Assembly: GCF_018343545.2 (NCBI RefSeq)
Contig: NZ_JAGYPE020000038.1
Location: forward strand, 1-56,066
Length of the DNA: 56,066 bases
Direction of reading: 5' to 3'
DNA from: Neobacillus citreus
GTDB lineage: Bacteria > Bacillota > Bacilli > Bacillales > Cytobacillaceae
This document shows, piece after piece, positions 9,092-18,327 of this stretch (positions are counted from its first letter, which is position 1; the number at the start of each line of letters is the position of its first letter). The translations under genes and the position numbers were made by a program. The notes below the pieces were generated by a model. That model was given only the letters and a program-made list of their open reading frames with translations, made no database searches and was not told the DNA's origin.

Positions 9092-9994
9092 TTAAAGCGC
9101 CTGATACCAATCAGCAATTCTCTTAATCTCTTCATCCGCTTCCTTTGCCCGTCCGGCCAGGAATGGGAAGACATGCTGCATGCCGTCTACTACTGAAAGG
9201 GTTGACTGGACTCCCATCTCTTTTGCTCGCTCATGCAGTCGAACAGAATCATCCAGTAATGCTTCCGCACCGCCTGCATTGATATAAAGCGGCGGATAAA
9301 CTTTGAAGTCAGCGTAAAGCGGGTTAACCAATGGATGACGGGTTTTTGAATCGTCTTCACCGATAAACATTCCGATCATTCCTTGTAGAATTTCAGGCGT
9401 GATTAGTGCATCCGTCTCAGCATTGGTCTTGAGAGTAGAACCGGTCAGCTCCATATTCAGCCACGGCGAAAAGGCAATGACGCAGCCAGGCAGTTCCAAG
9501 CCCAATTCACGAAACTTCAGAACAGATGTAACAGCCAGGTTCCCGCCGGCGGAATCGCCAATAGTCGAAATATCCTTGGCCTTAATGCCTGATTGAAGCA
9601 ATGCTTTATAGACTGCAACAGCATCCTCTAATTGTGCTGGGAACGGATACTCAGGGGACCTTCGGTAATCTATTACCAAAGCAGATACTCCGAGCGCTTT
9701 TGCCACATGTCCCGCCACTTTACGATGGCTGGATGATGACCCGACAGCGAAACCGCCACCATGAGTGTAAAGGAGAACCTTCGATTTATTGCACCCTACC
9801 GGATAAGCCCAGACAGTGTTGACGCCACCGATTGTATCTGTTTTATACGTTACATCCTCGGGCTCAAGTGTGGCTTTTTCCCATTCATCAAAAAGACTGC
9901 GCATATCCGCCAACGTCATATTTGGATTGGCCGCCATCCGATCGCTCCATTCCTTGTACAGCTCTCTTAAAAAATCTGCTTGCTTAGTTTGCAT
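9092..9994 (-). CDS. Alpha/beta hydrolase, HSL-type lactonase or esterase (ChnC-like role)
   Basis: 300 residues. The oxyanion motif THGGGFAVGS is near residue 78, the nucleophile motif GDSAGGN near 147, and the acid and His toward the end (SVVDGMQHVFPF). These define the hormone-sensitive-lipase/acetyl-esterase family. It is first in the operon, 70 bp downstream of the sigma-54 promoter. With the BVMO it should open the lactone or ester product (caprolactone hydrolase role). GAGAGGAG precedes its ATG. Family certain; substrate inferred from the operon. Confidence 0.85.
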   Translation of the reverse strand: MQTKQADFLRELYKEWSDRMAANPNMTLADMRSLFDEWEKATLEPEDVTYKTDTIGGVNTVWAYPVGCNKSKVLLYTHGGGFAVGSSSSHRKVAGHVAKALGVSALVIDYRRSPEYPFPAQLEDAVAVYKALLQSGIKAKDISTIGDSAGGNLAVTSVLKFRELGLELPGCVIAFSPWLNMELTGSTLKTNAETDALITPEILQGMIGMFIGEDDSKTRHPLVNPLYADFKVYPPLYINAGGAEALLDDSVRLHERAKEMGVQSTLSVVDGMQHVFPFLAGRAKEADEEIKRIADWYQAL

Positions 9995-10063
9995 ATTTCA
10001 TTCTCCTCTCTTAAACTGTTTTTTATTTTTCACCTTTAACTTAGGGTGATTACTATCCTATAT

Positions 10064-10079
10064 TGCAACTATCGTGCCA
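10064..10079 (-). promoter_or_regulatory. Sigma-54 (-24/-12) promoter of the ketone operon
   Basis: The minus strand reads TGGCACGATAGTTGCA, an exact match to the consensus TGGCACG-N4-TTGCA. It lies 70 bp upstream of the hydrolase ATG and is divergent from the sigma-54 activator gene, which explains that gene's presence. Confidence 0.9.
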
Positions 10080-10200
10080 ACTTATTTAGTCCGTCTTTTC
10101 AACTTTTGGTTACTTTCCTCTCCCGATTTTGTTGCAAATTTAGGACAATAATTTCCTAAAACCATAGTGCGAACCGTTATACTTTCTCCGTTTCTCAAAA

Positions 10201-10314
10201 TTGCGACAGTGATTCCTACTTTTGCTACAGAAGTGTCCAAATCAACTTTTCAAACTGAATCAATACTCCTAAACTCTATTAGATAATTGACTTTTCACTA
10301 TTTTGGTGCGACAA
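10201..10314. promoter_or_regulatory. Possible activator-binding repeats upstream of the sigma-54 promoter
   Basis: TGCGACA at 10202-10208, TGCTACA at 10223-10229 and TGCGACA at 10307-10313 are spaced 21 and 84 bp apart (multiples of two helical turns). They lie 120-230 bp upstream of the -24 element, a normal enhancer distance. The motif is short and could be chance. Confidence 0.35.
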
Positions 10315-10372
10315 TAAAATTGTGAAAATTATGTATTTTTAGAATATTACTACTGAAAGGGTGAGTAGTAGA

Positions 10373-12352
10373 TTGTCGATGGTGCCTCCTTCAGTCTATA
10401 AACCGATTAAGGATAATATTTTTCTTTTAAGGGAAAAAAATTATCAAACGTGGGAACGATTTTTTTTCAAGCAGAAAATACAGGAGCAGCAGCATGGAGA
10501 ATTAACTGAAACGAGAGATGTTATCATACAATCTTGGAACCGTTGTAAGCAGTATGAAGACCTCCATCCGCTTATTCCGGGTTCGGTAAAAAATATATCG
10601 AATGAACAGCTTAAAGAAGCAAGAGTAAAAAATAATTTCTATCATTTGGCTCAACCAGTCCTTAAAAAAGCAACAGAAGAACTGTCCTTTACAAGACATG
10701 CGATTCTTTTTTGTGATGCTGATGGTACGATTTTAGATTGCTACGGAGATTGTTCCCTGCTTAGAAAATTAGGGAATATATCGAACGTAAACAATGGCGC
10801 CCAGTGGTCAGAGCGATGGGCTGGCACGAATGCTATTGGTACCTCCATTCTATTACAACAGCCTGTCCAAATATTTTCATCTGAACATTTCGCACATGGC
10901 TGTCATGATTGGGTTTGTTCCTCCGCCCCTATTATGAATCCGCTTACAAACGAGCTGATTGGGGTTATCAATCTTTCTACCACTGCTCCCAATTTCAACC
11001 CACTTAGTATGATGAAAACGATAGAAATCGCCAATCAAATAGAAAGGATTTTCTTTCGCAGCAATTACCAAGCCTACGAATTGATGCAATCTGTTTATAT
11101 TGAAGCCATCAGCAAATGGAAACATCAGACGGTTATTTTATGTAATAGGAACGGCAGCATTCTAAAGGCCAGCAGCGAATTACCAGTTGATCAATTAGAT
11201 TCTATAATAGGCAGGATAATAGAAAACAACCACCAATCAGAGAAAACGGAATGGGAAGAGGAAGTAATACTTCAAGGCAGTCTATTTCAGGTCAAGTTTA
11301 AAAAAATATGTTGGCATTATCAATTTCTTGGTCTGATTGCTATTATGGAGAAAAAAATAAAGAGCAGCCAACCGATTGGTAAACAAAATTTTCATGCAAA
11401 ATACTCTTTTCAAAACTTAATAGGAAAATCGGAAGCTTTTAAAAGTGTTCTACATACAGCTAAAATTGCGGCTTCAGGTGATTCAAATGTGTTGATAACC
11501 GGTGACAGTGGTACTGGGAAAGAATTGATTGCCAACGCAATCCACCAGGCCAGCAGCAGGTCTGATTATCCTTTTATTGCTTTAAACTGTGCTGCAATCC
11601 CGAAGGATTTATTGCCAAGCGAGTTGTTTGGATACGTAGCCGGGGCATTTACAGGTGCCAATCCGAAAGGCAGCATTGGAAAGTTCGAATTGGCAAACAA
11701 GGGCACCCTTTTTTTAGACGAGATCGGCGATATGCCGCTAGAAGCACAGGTTCAGTTATTGCGCGTTATTCAAGAACAGGAAATCATCCGAATTGGAGAC
11801 AAAACCCGTATTCCAATCGATGTAAGAATTATCGCTGCCACAAATAAAAATTTTAGCGAAGAAATCCAGCTAGGGAAATTCCGAAAGGATCTATATTATC
11901 GGCTTAATGTTATTCCGATAGAACTCCCTTCCCTGCAACAACGAGCTGAAGATATTCCTCTGTTGGCCGAGTATTTTGTCCGGAAACTGACGCTTAAAAA
12001 TCGCAAAGGCCCTTATCAAATAACAGTTGAAGCGATGGAATATTTAGAAAATTACTCTTGGCCGGGCAATATTCGCGAGTTAGAGAATGTTATAGAATAT
12101 GCCGTCACATTTTCAGAAAATGGGGTTATTACCCCAATGAATCTTCCAAGAGATATTAAGCCGCAACAGAAACAACTCAAAGAGCCGACTCAAATGAACC
12201 CGGTAAACCAGGCGGAGTTAGATTGGATCCTATCAGCATTAAAGCAATCAAACATGAACGTATCAGAAGCGGCCAAGGAATTAAACATGAGCCGCAGTAC
12301 AGTTTATCGAAAATTAAACAGGATGGGGTATGATATAAAATTCTTAAAGTAA
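10373..12352 (+). CDS. Sigma-54-dependent activator, AcoR-like (GAF, AAA+, Fis HTH)
   Basis: 659 residues from a TTG at 10373 (GAAAGGGTGAG upstream; the GTG at 10361 is too close to it). The N-terminal half resembles the AcoR sensor region with a GAF-like domain (about 70-200, with WAGTNAIGTSI). The AAA+ domain has Walker A GDSGTGKE near 377, the sigma-54 contact loop GAFTGA near 423, and the Walker B segment GTLFLDEIGDMP. A Fis-type HTH (VSEAAKELNMSRSTVYRKL) is near 628-652. Divergent from the BVMO operon, it should open that operon's -24/-12 promoter when it senses the ketone or a metabolite. Confidence 0.9.
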   Translation: MSMVPPSVYKPIKDNIFLLREKNYQTWERFFFKQKIQEQQHGELTETRDVIIQSWNRCKQYEDLHPLIPGSVKNISNEQLKEARVKNNFYHLAQPVLKKATEELSFTRHAILFCDADGTILDCYGDCSLLRKLGNISNVNNGAQWSERWAGTNAIGTSILLQQPVQIFSSEHFAHGCHDWVCSSAPIMNPLTNELIGVINLSTTAPNFNPLSMMKTIEIANQIERIFFRSNYQAYELMQSVYIEAISKWKHQTVILCNRNGSILKASSELPVDQLDSIIGRIIENNHQSEKTEWEEEVILQGSLFQVKFKKICWHYQFLGLIAIMEKKIKSSQPIGKQNFHAKYSFQNLIGKSEAFKSVLHTAKIAASGDSNVLITGDSGTGKELIANAIHQASSRSDYPFIALNCAAIPKDLLPSELFGYVAGAFTGANPKGSIGKFELANKGTLFLDEIGDMPLEAQVQLLRVIQEQEIIRIGDKTRIPIDVRIIAATNKNFSEEIQLGKFRKDLYYRLNVIPIELPSLQQRAEDIPLLAEYFVRKLTLKNRKGPYQITVEAMEYLENYSWPGNIRELENVIEYAVTFSENGVITPMNLPRDIKPQQKQLKEPTQMNPVNQAELDWILSALKQSNMNVSEAAKELNMSRSTVYRKLNRMGYDIKFLK

Positions 12353-12400
12353 CTTACTGAAAATTCTTCATATATTACCCCGAAACACACTATATATTAA

Positions 12401-12450
12401 ACTGCACCTCCAATTGGTAGACACAACTAACAACTGGAGGTGCAGTTTTT
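12401..12450 (+). terminator. Terminator of the AcoR-like activator gene
   Basis: Perfect 12-bp stem 12401-12412/12435-12446 (ACTGCACCTCCA and complement) followed by five T on the plus strand. It sits between convergent genes. Confidence 0.85.
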
Positions 12451-12452
12451 AA

Positions 12453-13904
12453 TTATGCTTTCTTTTTTCGAGAGGATATGGAAGTTTTCTTACGATTGCT
12501 ATTTCCCCCTTTCCCCCTAAATTCCATATTCCCTTTAGAGTTTTTCCTTGATTTCTCTTGGACTTTTGTTTTAGGCTTACTGGCATATCGGGGTGTCTCG
12601 GAAGTTAACTGAACAGGAACATCACTCTGTTCCTTTGACAACAATTTCAAGGCAACTGAAACTAACGCGATAGAATCGTACTGATCGAGTAATTCGCCTG
12701 CTGCGCGTTTAAACTGCGTGTACTGCTCCTCTTCAACCAATTGAATCATCTTTTCTACTGCGGCTTGCTGTATTGACTCCCTTGCCTCTGCTACCGTCGG
12801 TATTGATTTGCGCTGGATATGTCCTTTAGAAGCTTTTTCAATACTGCGAATTTGTCCAGTTTCCCTCGGTGTAGCAAATGTGATAGCTAACCCCGTCTTC
12901 CCAGCTCTCCCCGTTCTGCCGATTCGGTGAACATAACTTTCCGGGTCTTGAGGAATGTCAAAATTGTAGACGTGGGTAACCCCTGAAACATCAATTCCCC
13001 TCGCAGCCACATCGGTCGCAACTAATATATCAATGTTACCCTCACGAAATTTATTCATCACAACATCTCGTTGTCGTTGATTTAAATCACCGTGCAATCC
13101 ATCAGCAAGATATCCTCTTTTATTCAATGCATCACTTAATTCATCCACGCGTCTTTTTGTTCTTCCAAAAATAACCGCTAATTCAGGGTTATCCACGTCT
13201 AGCAGACGGCAAAGAACATCAAATTTATCCCGTTCATTAACCTCATAATAAATTTGCTTAACAGTTGGAGCGGTAACTTCCTTGGCTTTCATCTTTATAA
13301 GCTCTGGATCCCTCATAAACCTTTCCGCAAGATTTTGAATCGGTTTTGGCATGGTTGCGGAGAACAGCAAGGTTTGTTTTTCTTCAGGGGTCTCTTTTAG
13401 AATTCGTTCGATATCCTCAAGAAAGCCCATATCTAACATTTCATCAGCTTCATCCAATACCACCATAGAGATACGGTCTAACTTTAACGTCTTCCGTTGA
13501 ATATGGTCCAAAAGTCTTCCGGGCGTTCCCGTAATAATGTGGGGTCCCTTCTTTAATGCCTTAATTTGGCGATCTATCGACTGCCCTCCATAAATTGGGA
13601 GAGAGGTTATGCCCATGTATTTCGCCAGTCGATTGATCTCTTCTGAAACCTGAATAGCTAATTCTCTTGTAGGTGCAATGGCAATCGCCTGAACATATTT
13701 TTTACTCGTATCCACTTTCTCCAAGATCGGTATGGCGAAGGCAGCCGTCTTTCCGGTACCTGTTTGCGCTTGTCCAATAATGTCCTTACCCGTCAAAGCT
13801 ATGGGAATGGCTTTCTCTTGAATAGGAGATGCTTCTTCGAATCCCATATCTGTAATCGCTCTTTGAATGGGCTCACGAATACCCATTTCATGAAATGTTG
13901 TCAT
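12453..13904 (-). CDS. cshA: DEAD-box ATP-dependent RNA helicase, CshA-like
   Basis: 483 residues from ATG 13904 (AAGGAG 9 nt upstream; the ORF runs open to 13940 without a ribosome site). All core motifs are seen: Q motif with [36 protein letters not shown], and [14 protein letters not shown] basic C-terminal tail rich in Lys/Ser/Arg/Asn (about 440-483) fits RNA binding. It unwinds RNA in mRNA turnover, ribosome assembly and cold adaptation. A cold-shock protein gene lies 69 bp upstream on the same strand. Confidence 0.9.
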   Translation of the reverse strand: MTTFHEMGIREPIQRAITDMGFEEASPIQEKAIPIALTGKDIIGQAQTGTGKTAAFAIPILEKVDTSKKYVQAIAIAPTRELAIQVSEEINRLAKYMGITSLPIYGGQSIDRQIKALKKGPHIITGTPGRLLDHIQRKTLKLDRISMVVLDEADEMLDMGFLEDIERILKETPEEKQTLLFSATMPKPIQNLAERFMRDPELIKMKAKEVTAPTVKQIYYEVNERDKFDVLCRLLDVDNPELAVIFGRTKRRVDELSDALNKRGYLADGLHGDLNQRQRDVVMNKFREGNIDILVATDVAARGIDVSGVTHVYNFDIPQDPESYVHRIGRTGRAGKTGLAITFATPRETGQIRSIEKASKGHIQRKSIPTVAEARESIQQAAVEKMIQLVEEEQYTQFKRAAGELLDQYDSIALVSVALKLLSKEQSDVPVQLTSETPRYASKPKTKVQEKSRKNSKGNMEFRGKGGNSNRKKTSISSRKKKA

Positions 13905-13973
13905 ATCAAAACTCCTTTGAAAAATAAATAACAGACTCATGAAGAGGCTGTTATTTATTCGTTCTTCTTATTA

Positions 13974-14174
13974 TTAAGCTTTGTGAACGTTTGAAGCTTG
14001 TGGTCCACGTTGACCTTGCTCTACGTCAAATGTAACTTCTTGACCTTCTTCTAATGATTTATAGCCTTCACCTTGGATAGCTGAAAAATGAACGAATACG
14101 TCTTCTCCACCTTCACGTTCGATGAATCCAAAACCTTTTTCGCTGTTAAACCATTTTACTTTACCTTTTTCCAA
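13974..14174 (-). CDS. Cold-shock protein, CspA/CspB/CspD family
   Basis: 66 residues, one OB fold. RNP1 (KGFGFIE) and RNP2 (DVFVHFSAI) are intact and the protein begins [15 protein letters not shown] start with a strong GGAGG site. It binds single-stranded RNA/DNA as a chaperone. The downstream helicase gene makes a cold-response pair. The 146-bp leader between HU and this gene may carry the long 5' untranslated region typical of csp genes. Confidence 0.95.
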   Translation of the reverse strand: MEKGKVKWFNSEKGFGFIEREGGEDVFVHFSAIQGEGYKSLEEGQEVTFDVEQGQRGPQASNVHKA

Positions 14175-14320
14175 TATTGCTGCCTCCTATTGTGTAAATA
14201 TGATTATATTATTACCTAGATGAATGAAAGTTTATTCAGTTTATTTAATATGAAGCCACAGACCGATGCTGATTTTCGTAACAACATGGCACACATCATA
14301 AATTGGGATAACCCTTAAAC

Positions 14321-14590
14321 CTATATTTGCTGTATTAATGACTTACTTGCCCGGAAAACCGGAACTTTGCCAGCTTGAATGATCGATTCTTCCCCCGTTT
14401 TAGGGTCGATACGAGTACGGGCTTCACGTTGACAAACTTCAAATTTACCAAACCCTGAAAGCGCAAAAGAATCTCCGCTAACTAGTGATTGTGTGATTAT
14501 ATCGAATACAGCCTCCACAGCTATTTCTGCATCTTTCCTAGACAGCTCTGACTTTGCTGAAACTTCATTTATTAATTTTGTTATGTTCAA
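14321..14590 (-). CDS. HU-family DNA-binding protein
   Basis: 89 residues from TTG 14590 with GGAGGGA upstream (NITKLINEVSAKSELSRKDAE), matching the HU N-terminus. The signature GFGKFEVCQREARTRIDPKTGEE forms the beta arm, though it differs from the housekeeping HBsu motif ([21 protein letters not shown]). It is therefore probably a secondary HU paralogue. Nucleoid-associated, bends DNA as a dimer. Confidence 0.9.
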   Translation of the reverse strand: MNITKLINEVSAKSELSRKDAEIAVEAVFDIITQSLVSGDSFALSGFGKFEVCQREARTRIDPKTGEESIIQAGKVPVFRASKSLIQQI

Positions 14591-15182
14591 AAGTAATCCC
14601 TCCAATTTGTCAAAAAACTGCTTTCCTGACCCTAAAACAATGAAAGCCCTACCTCTCTTTCATCCTTACGGCTCCTTGACCGTGCCAGTATGAATCAGGA
14701 TTGTAAACTCTAAAAATTACTTTAATTAACTCATTCAGAAAATATCGATTTGTGCGGTGAAAAAATAAGAAATAATCGATTATGAGGAAATAAAGAGGCG
14801 CATTAAAAATATGAGCAACTGGATAACGATGGAAAAACAAACTTAAGAAACTAATCATTCAATATTTGTTACCTTTATTAGGATACCACATTCTGTCTTA
14901 TTTATCAAAATTTTTATTTTATCATTAGTTTTCTCTTTGTGTCAATAATTTTTCCCCAGTATGCTTTAAGTTATTTGGTGTGAAAACTTATGCAAAAGAA
15001 ACGGTTGTAAATGGTAACGCTTAATCTAATTAGATTTTATTTACTCATAGCTAAATGTAATATAATGAGCATCCTAAATGAATGGACACCTTTGGCTGCT
15101 GTACATAAAAGAAGAATTTCATCCACTTTACTCACATATGATGAATAGGTAATTTTACATAACAAAAATATGGGGGAATAGG
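14591..15182. promoter_or_regulatory. Intergenic region with a 14-bp palindrome upstream of the SDR gene
   Basis: No gene is supported here. AATCTAATTAGATT (15023-15036) is a perfect palindrome, 25 bp before TATAAT (15061-15066). It could be an operator for the SDR gene at 15183, but no clear -35 accompanies the -10. Confidence 0.4.
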
Positions 15183-15980
15183 ATGAAAGTATTCAATAAA
15201 GTGATTGTCGTAACAGGTGCTGGTGGTGGGATTGGGAGAGAGCTTGTCCGCCAACTCCTGGAAAAAGGAGCCAAAGTCGCTGCCATCATTCACAAAAACG
15301 GGCTAGAGGAAATAAAGTCATTAGCTACAGTATACGGCGATAAGATTTCGATACACACGGCTAATGTAGCTAACAGAGATGATGTGGAAAAGCTTCCAGA
15401 AGAGATCATCGCGTCTCACGGCTGCATAGATGGAATCATTAATAATGCCGGAATTCTTCAACAGTTTAAAACTCTTAACGATCTTGATTATGATCAAATT
15501 CAAAAAGTCATGGATGTCAACTTTTATGGAACGCTCTATATGTGCAAATCGTTCTTACCATACCTTTTAATTCGACCAGAAGCGCACATTACCAATGTAT
15601 CAAGCATGGGTGGATTTCTTCCGGTGCCGCTTCAATCGATTTACTCCGCTTCAAAAGCAGCTGTCAAGATGTTAACGGAAGGCCTGCATTTAGAGCTTAG
15701 AGATACCAATGTAGGCGTAACCATCGTCTTTCCGGGTGCAGTCGACACCAACCTAGTCCAAAATGCGAAAATAGAATTCGAAGGAACTTACAACCATTCC
15801 TATAAGATGCTCAGTCCAAACGAAGCAGCTGCGATCATTATTAAAGGGATGGAAAACAATAAATACCGAGTATTAGCAGGAAACGATGCAAAAATCATGG
15901 ACTTCCTTTATCGATTACATCCAAAAAAAGCAACCGACCTTATTTTGAAAAAAATTAAAACACCGGGTAAAAAAGGATGA
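15183..15980 (+). CDS. Short-chain dehydrogenase/reductase (SDR)
   Basis: 265 residues. Cofactor motif TGAGGGIG (11-18), NNAG near 87, the catalytic Ser in NVSSMGG and the YSASK pair near 156, all in classical SDR spacing. A basic C-terminal tail (about 235-265, KKATDLILKKIKTPGKKG) is longer than usual. GGGGGAATAGG precedes the ATG. It stands alone. A role as the alcohol dehydrogenase feeding the nearby BVMO operon is possible but unsupported. Confidence 0.85.
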   Translation: MKVFNKVIVVTGAGGGIGRELVRQLLEKGAKVAAIIHKNGLEEIKSLATVYGDKISIHTANVANRDDVEKLPEEIIASHGCIDGIINNAGILQQFKTLNDLDYDQIQKVMDVNFYGTLYMCKSFLPYLLIRPEAHITNVSSMGGFLPVPLQSIYSASKAAVKMLTEGLHLELRDTNVGVTIVFPGAVDTNLVQNAKIEFEGTYNHSYKMLSPNEAAAIIIKGMENNKYRVLAGNDAKIMDFLYRLHPKKATDLILKKIKTPGKKG

Positions 15981-16189
15981 ACTCTTAATTCCATTTCAAT
16001 CCCCTTCCTATTAGCCCAAAAAAGCGTCTGCTAATCAATATTTCTATGTAACTAAAGAAATGCGGGAAGAAGAGAATGTAACTATTTAAAGGCCCAGAGT
16101 CTTATGCTCTGAGCCTCATATATTACGCTTTTTTATTTGGCTCTGTTATTATTCATTGTTCATTTTCGTGTAGGCATAAGAATTGATAG

Positions 16190-16309
16190 GCGGAGGATTT
16201 CCGGCTAATGTATATAGATGGAGATTAAGAAGCAGAAATAAGCGGAGAATTTCCGGCTAATGTATATAGATGAAGATTAAGAAGCAGATATAAGCGGAGA
16301 ATTTCCGAT
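16190..16309. repeat. 52-bp tandem repeat, about 2.3 copies
   Basis: CGGAGGATTTCCGGCTAATG begins at 191, 243 and 295 (offsets within 16 kb), an exact 52-bp period; each unit also holds TATATAGATGRAGATTAAGAAG. Related CGGARAA...TTCCG elements recur near 16350 and at 37.7-37.9 kb. The rest of 15981-16546 shows a weak stem-loop at about 16090-16115 and no gene. Confidence 0.85.
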
Positions 16310-16546
16310 TAACCGCTCAAAATTAGACAAAATCCAAAGATTTGGATCAAATAAACGGAAAAACCTCCTTTATATTTAAGGAAATAAGGGTATTTCCCAA
16401 TTTAAACGAAATTTTTACGTTTATTTCAAATACATTGAAATCAACATTAAGCTATAACAGAGCTTTTTATTTAAAAAGCTTGTTATGCTTGAGCAGTCAT
16501 CCATGCTACCTACAAAGAGTGTATTCCCTCCACTCCACTAAAGAAA

Positions 16547-16753
16547 TTAAGATTCCCTAATATGTTCATCACAATAATTTTCATCAGGCTCAGGAATACC
16601 ATCGCAGCCCTCCACCCGACATCGTCTTCTAGCTTTAGGAACAGCCGGAACCCAGCCACCATCATCAAAAGATAGTTTTTCATAATTCTCTTCCCATTTT
16701 TCCTCTGTCCATTGGTCCAATTCCCTTGCACATGGAGATTGTGGAGGTTTCAC
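16547..16753 (-). CDS. Small protein with C-terminal CxxxxC...CxxH zinc-knuckle-like motif
   Basis: 68 residues, acidic and Trp-rich in the middle (DQWTEEKWEENYEKL) with a C-terminal CRVEGCDGIPEPDENYCDEHI, a likely metal-binding knuckle. The only in-frame start is GTG 16753 without a good ribosome site, so it may be a 5'-truncated remnant. An overlapping frame (16510-16731) has no such motif. Function unknown. Confidence 0.45.
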   Translation of the reverse strand: MKPPQSPCARELDQWTEEKWEENYEKLSFDDGGWVPAVPKARRRCRVEGCDGIPEPDENYCDEHIRES

Positions 16754-16911
16754 TTAAACCAGGTTTGTTAAAGAAGGAATATAAATGAAATCGGTAGAAT
16801 AAGTAAATTTGATATAAATCTTAACATCTAAATATTAATAAGAGGAAAAAGTCTATGGGAACTAACGAAGTAAAAAGTTTAAACTAAAATAAGTGCGGGG
16901 GTTTAAAAAAT

Positions 16912-17409
16912 ATGAAACAATTGGGGACGCTATACTTTTTCTGCGGAAAAATGGGAGCTGGAAAATCAACTAAATCAAAACAATTGGCGATAGATAAACA
17001 TGCGGTACTGTTGTCTGAGGATGAATGGCTTTCATCTCTTTATCCCAATCAGATTGCATCATTTGATGATTATCTAAAATTCTCAGCGCAGCTCAAGCCA
17101 TTGGTGAAAAAGCATGTCCAAAACATATTAAGTGTCGGTACAGATGTAGTGATGGATTTTCCAGCTAACACTCAAAAACTGCGAAAATGGTTTTTGGATA
17201 TGGTGTCAGAGGTCAATGCAAGCCATCAACTAATTTTCCTTAATCTAAATAACGAGCAATGCTTACGTCAAATTGCACAAAGGCGTAACGAACAACCCGA
17301 AAGAGCAACTTTTGACACGGAAGCGGTGTTTATTCATGTTACTAAATTTTTTGAAGCACCAGAGGCATCTGAGGGTTTAAATATTTTAGAGTTTAGCGGA
17401 AAAGAATAA
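16912..17409 (+). CDS. P-loop ATP-binding protein, kinase-like
   Basis: 165 residues. Walker A GKMGAGKST near residue 12; DEW near 42 and VVMDFPAN near 78 resemble the substrate and Walker B positions of small P-loop kinases or zeta-toxin-like phosphotransferases. RRNEQPERATFDTEAVFIHV near 124-143 is the Arg-rich lid pattern seen in YjjK/AAA_33-type ATPases. A strong GCGGGGG site precedes the ATG. Substrate unknown. Confidence 0.75.
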   Translation: MKQLGTLYFFCGKMGAGKSTKSKQLAIDKHAVLLSEDEWLSSLYPNQIASFDDYLKFSAQLKPLVKKHVQNILSVGTDVVMDFPANTQKLRKWFLDMVSEVNASHQLIFLNLNNEQCLRQIAQRRNEQPERATFDTEAVFIHVTKFFEAPEASEGLNILEFSGKE

Positions 17410-17552
17410 CAAAGAGTTCAAAGATTCGTGTGTATAGAGTACCTTTTGTTCTGGGAGGTGCTCTATATGATATTAATGAAATGTGAGTAAGAAAAGTTTC
17501 AATGAGCTAAAATCGATAGTTAAACAACGATTGATTAATTGGGAGTTAGAAG

Positions 17553-17684
17553 ATGAAAAATAAAAAAAGAAGTAGAGACGGCTTTTTTAAAGATACCCTA
17601 ATTGAGTTTATATTTGAAGTGATTTGGAACATCTTAATGTTTATACCAAGAATGATAATTCGCTTAATAGGGAACATTTGGTGA
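17553..17684 (+). CDS. Small membrane protein of 43 residues
   Basis: ATG at 17553 with GGGAG 8 nt upstream. Basic N-terminus (KNKKRSRDG) followed by one hydrophobic helix (about 16-41) and TGA at 17682-17684. A terminator lies 83 bp downstream. It could be a membrane-active small peptide; nothing more specific is supported. Confidence 0.5.
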   Translation: MKNKKRSRDGFFKDTLIEFIFEVIWNILMFIPRMIIRLIGNIW

Positions 17685-17766
17685 AGTTAGTCAAAATAGA
17701 GTTAACGAGGGCGATTGAAAATAATCATTCTCTTTAATGTCTCTGATTTAAATTACTCGAAAAAAT

Positions 17767-17806
17767 ATCCACCAGAGTTTCTAACTCAAGGGTGGATTGT
17801 TTTTTC
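17767..17806 (+). terminator. Terminator, near-copy of the one at 23.6 kb
   Basis: Stem ATCCACC/GGTGGAT (17767-17773/17791-17797) with TCTAACTCAAGGG in the loop side and a T-run. The segment CTAACTCAAGGGTGGATT is shared with the terminator at 23598-23638. Confidence 0.75.
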
Positions 17807-17815
17807 TAGCAAACA

Positions 17816-18061
17816 CTAGTCTTCAAAGATGTCGGGAGCATGTTTGAAAGTTTTTACAAAGTCAACCAGGCAGCTTTCGCAAAGATCAAATTTCCATCTT
17901 TGTTCATCATACATTGATTCATATCCAAATGTTAAATTTAAAGAATGGAATTCATCTTGTTCGAAGCCGAAGTCAGTAATTTCTTTAGACTTTCCACACT
18001 TATTGCAAGTAATAGATTTCAGTACTTTTTTTGTTACTTGTATTTCATCAAATTCTTTCAT
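17816..18061 (-). CDS. Zinc-ribbon-like small protein, unknown
   Basis: 81 residues with two CxxC pairs: CNKCGK near 19-22 and CESC near 61-64, suggesting a structural zinc. The rest is acidic (DFGFEQDEFHSL, DIFED). GGGGG precedes the ATG at 18061. No family recognised. Confidence 0.7.
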   Translation of the reverse strand: MKEFDEIQVTKKVLKSITCNKCGKSKEITDFGFEQDEFHSLNLTFGYESMYDEQRWKFDLCESCLVDFVKTFKHAPDIFED

Positions 18062-18327
18062 ATAAATCCCCCATTCAAAGATTCGGTTAATTAAAGCATC
18101 ATACTTTCATTCTACTAAAATATTAGCAAAATAACATTTTTTTCAAACAACAGATCGCAAGCCTCTCAAGTCACACCCACTCTCCCATTCAACTGAAAAT
18201 TTGAAAATTAAGGCCAGACTCCCGCCCCCCCTCCTGCTAGAGCCTTTTTCTCTGGAAGATATTTTGTTATCAATTATCAAAATAGTAAGCTAAAATAATA
18301 AAGTAAACCGCTTTCAGGAGGATTAAA

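Noticed and set aside
14649..14858. 69-residue ORF on the minus strand upstream of HU
   Set aside because: No ribosome site and a Phe/Tyr/His-rich composition typical of translated AT-rich spacer.
15183..15980. SDR as the cyclohexanol dehydrogenase (ChnA) of the BVMO pathway
   Set aside because: It is 5 kb away, on the other strand, behind unrelated genes and without a sigma-54 promoter; family motifs do not define the substrate.
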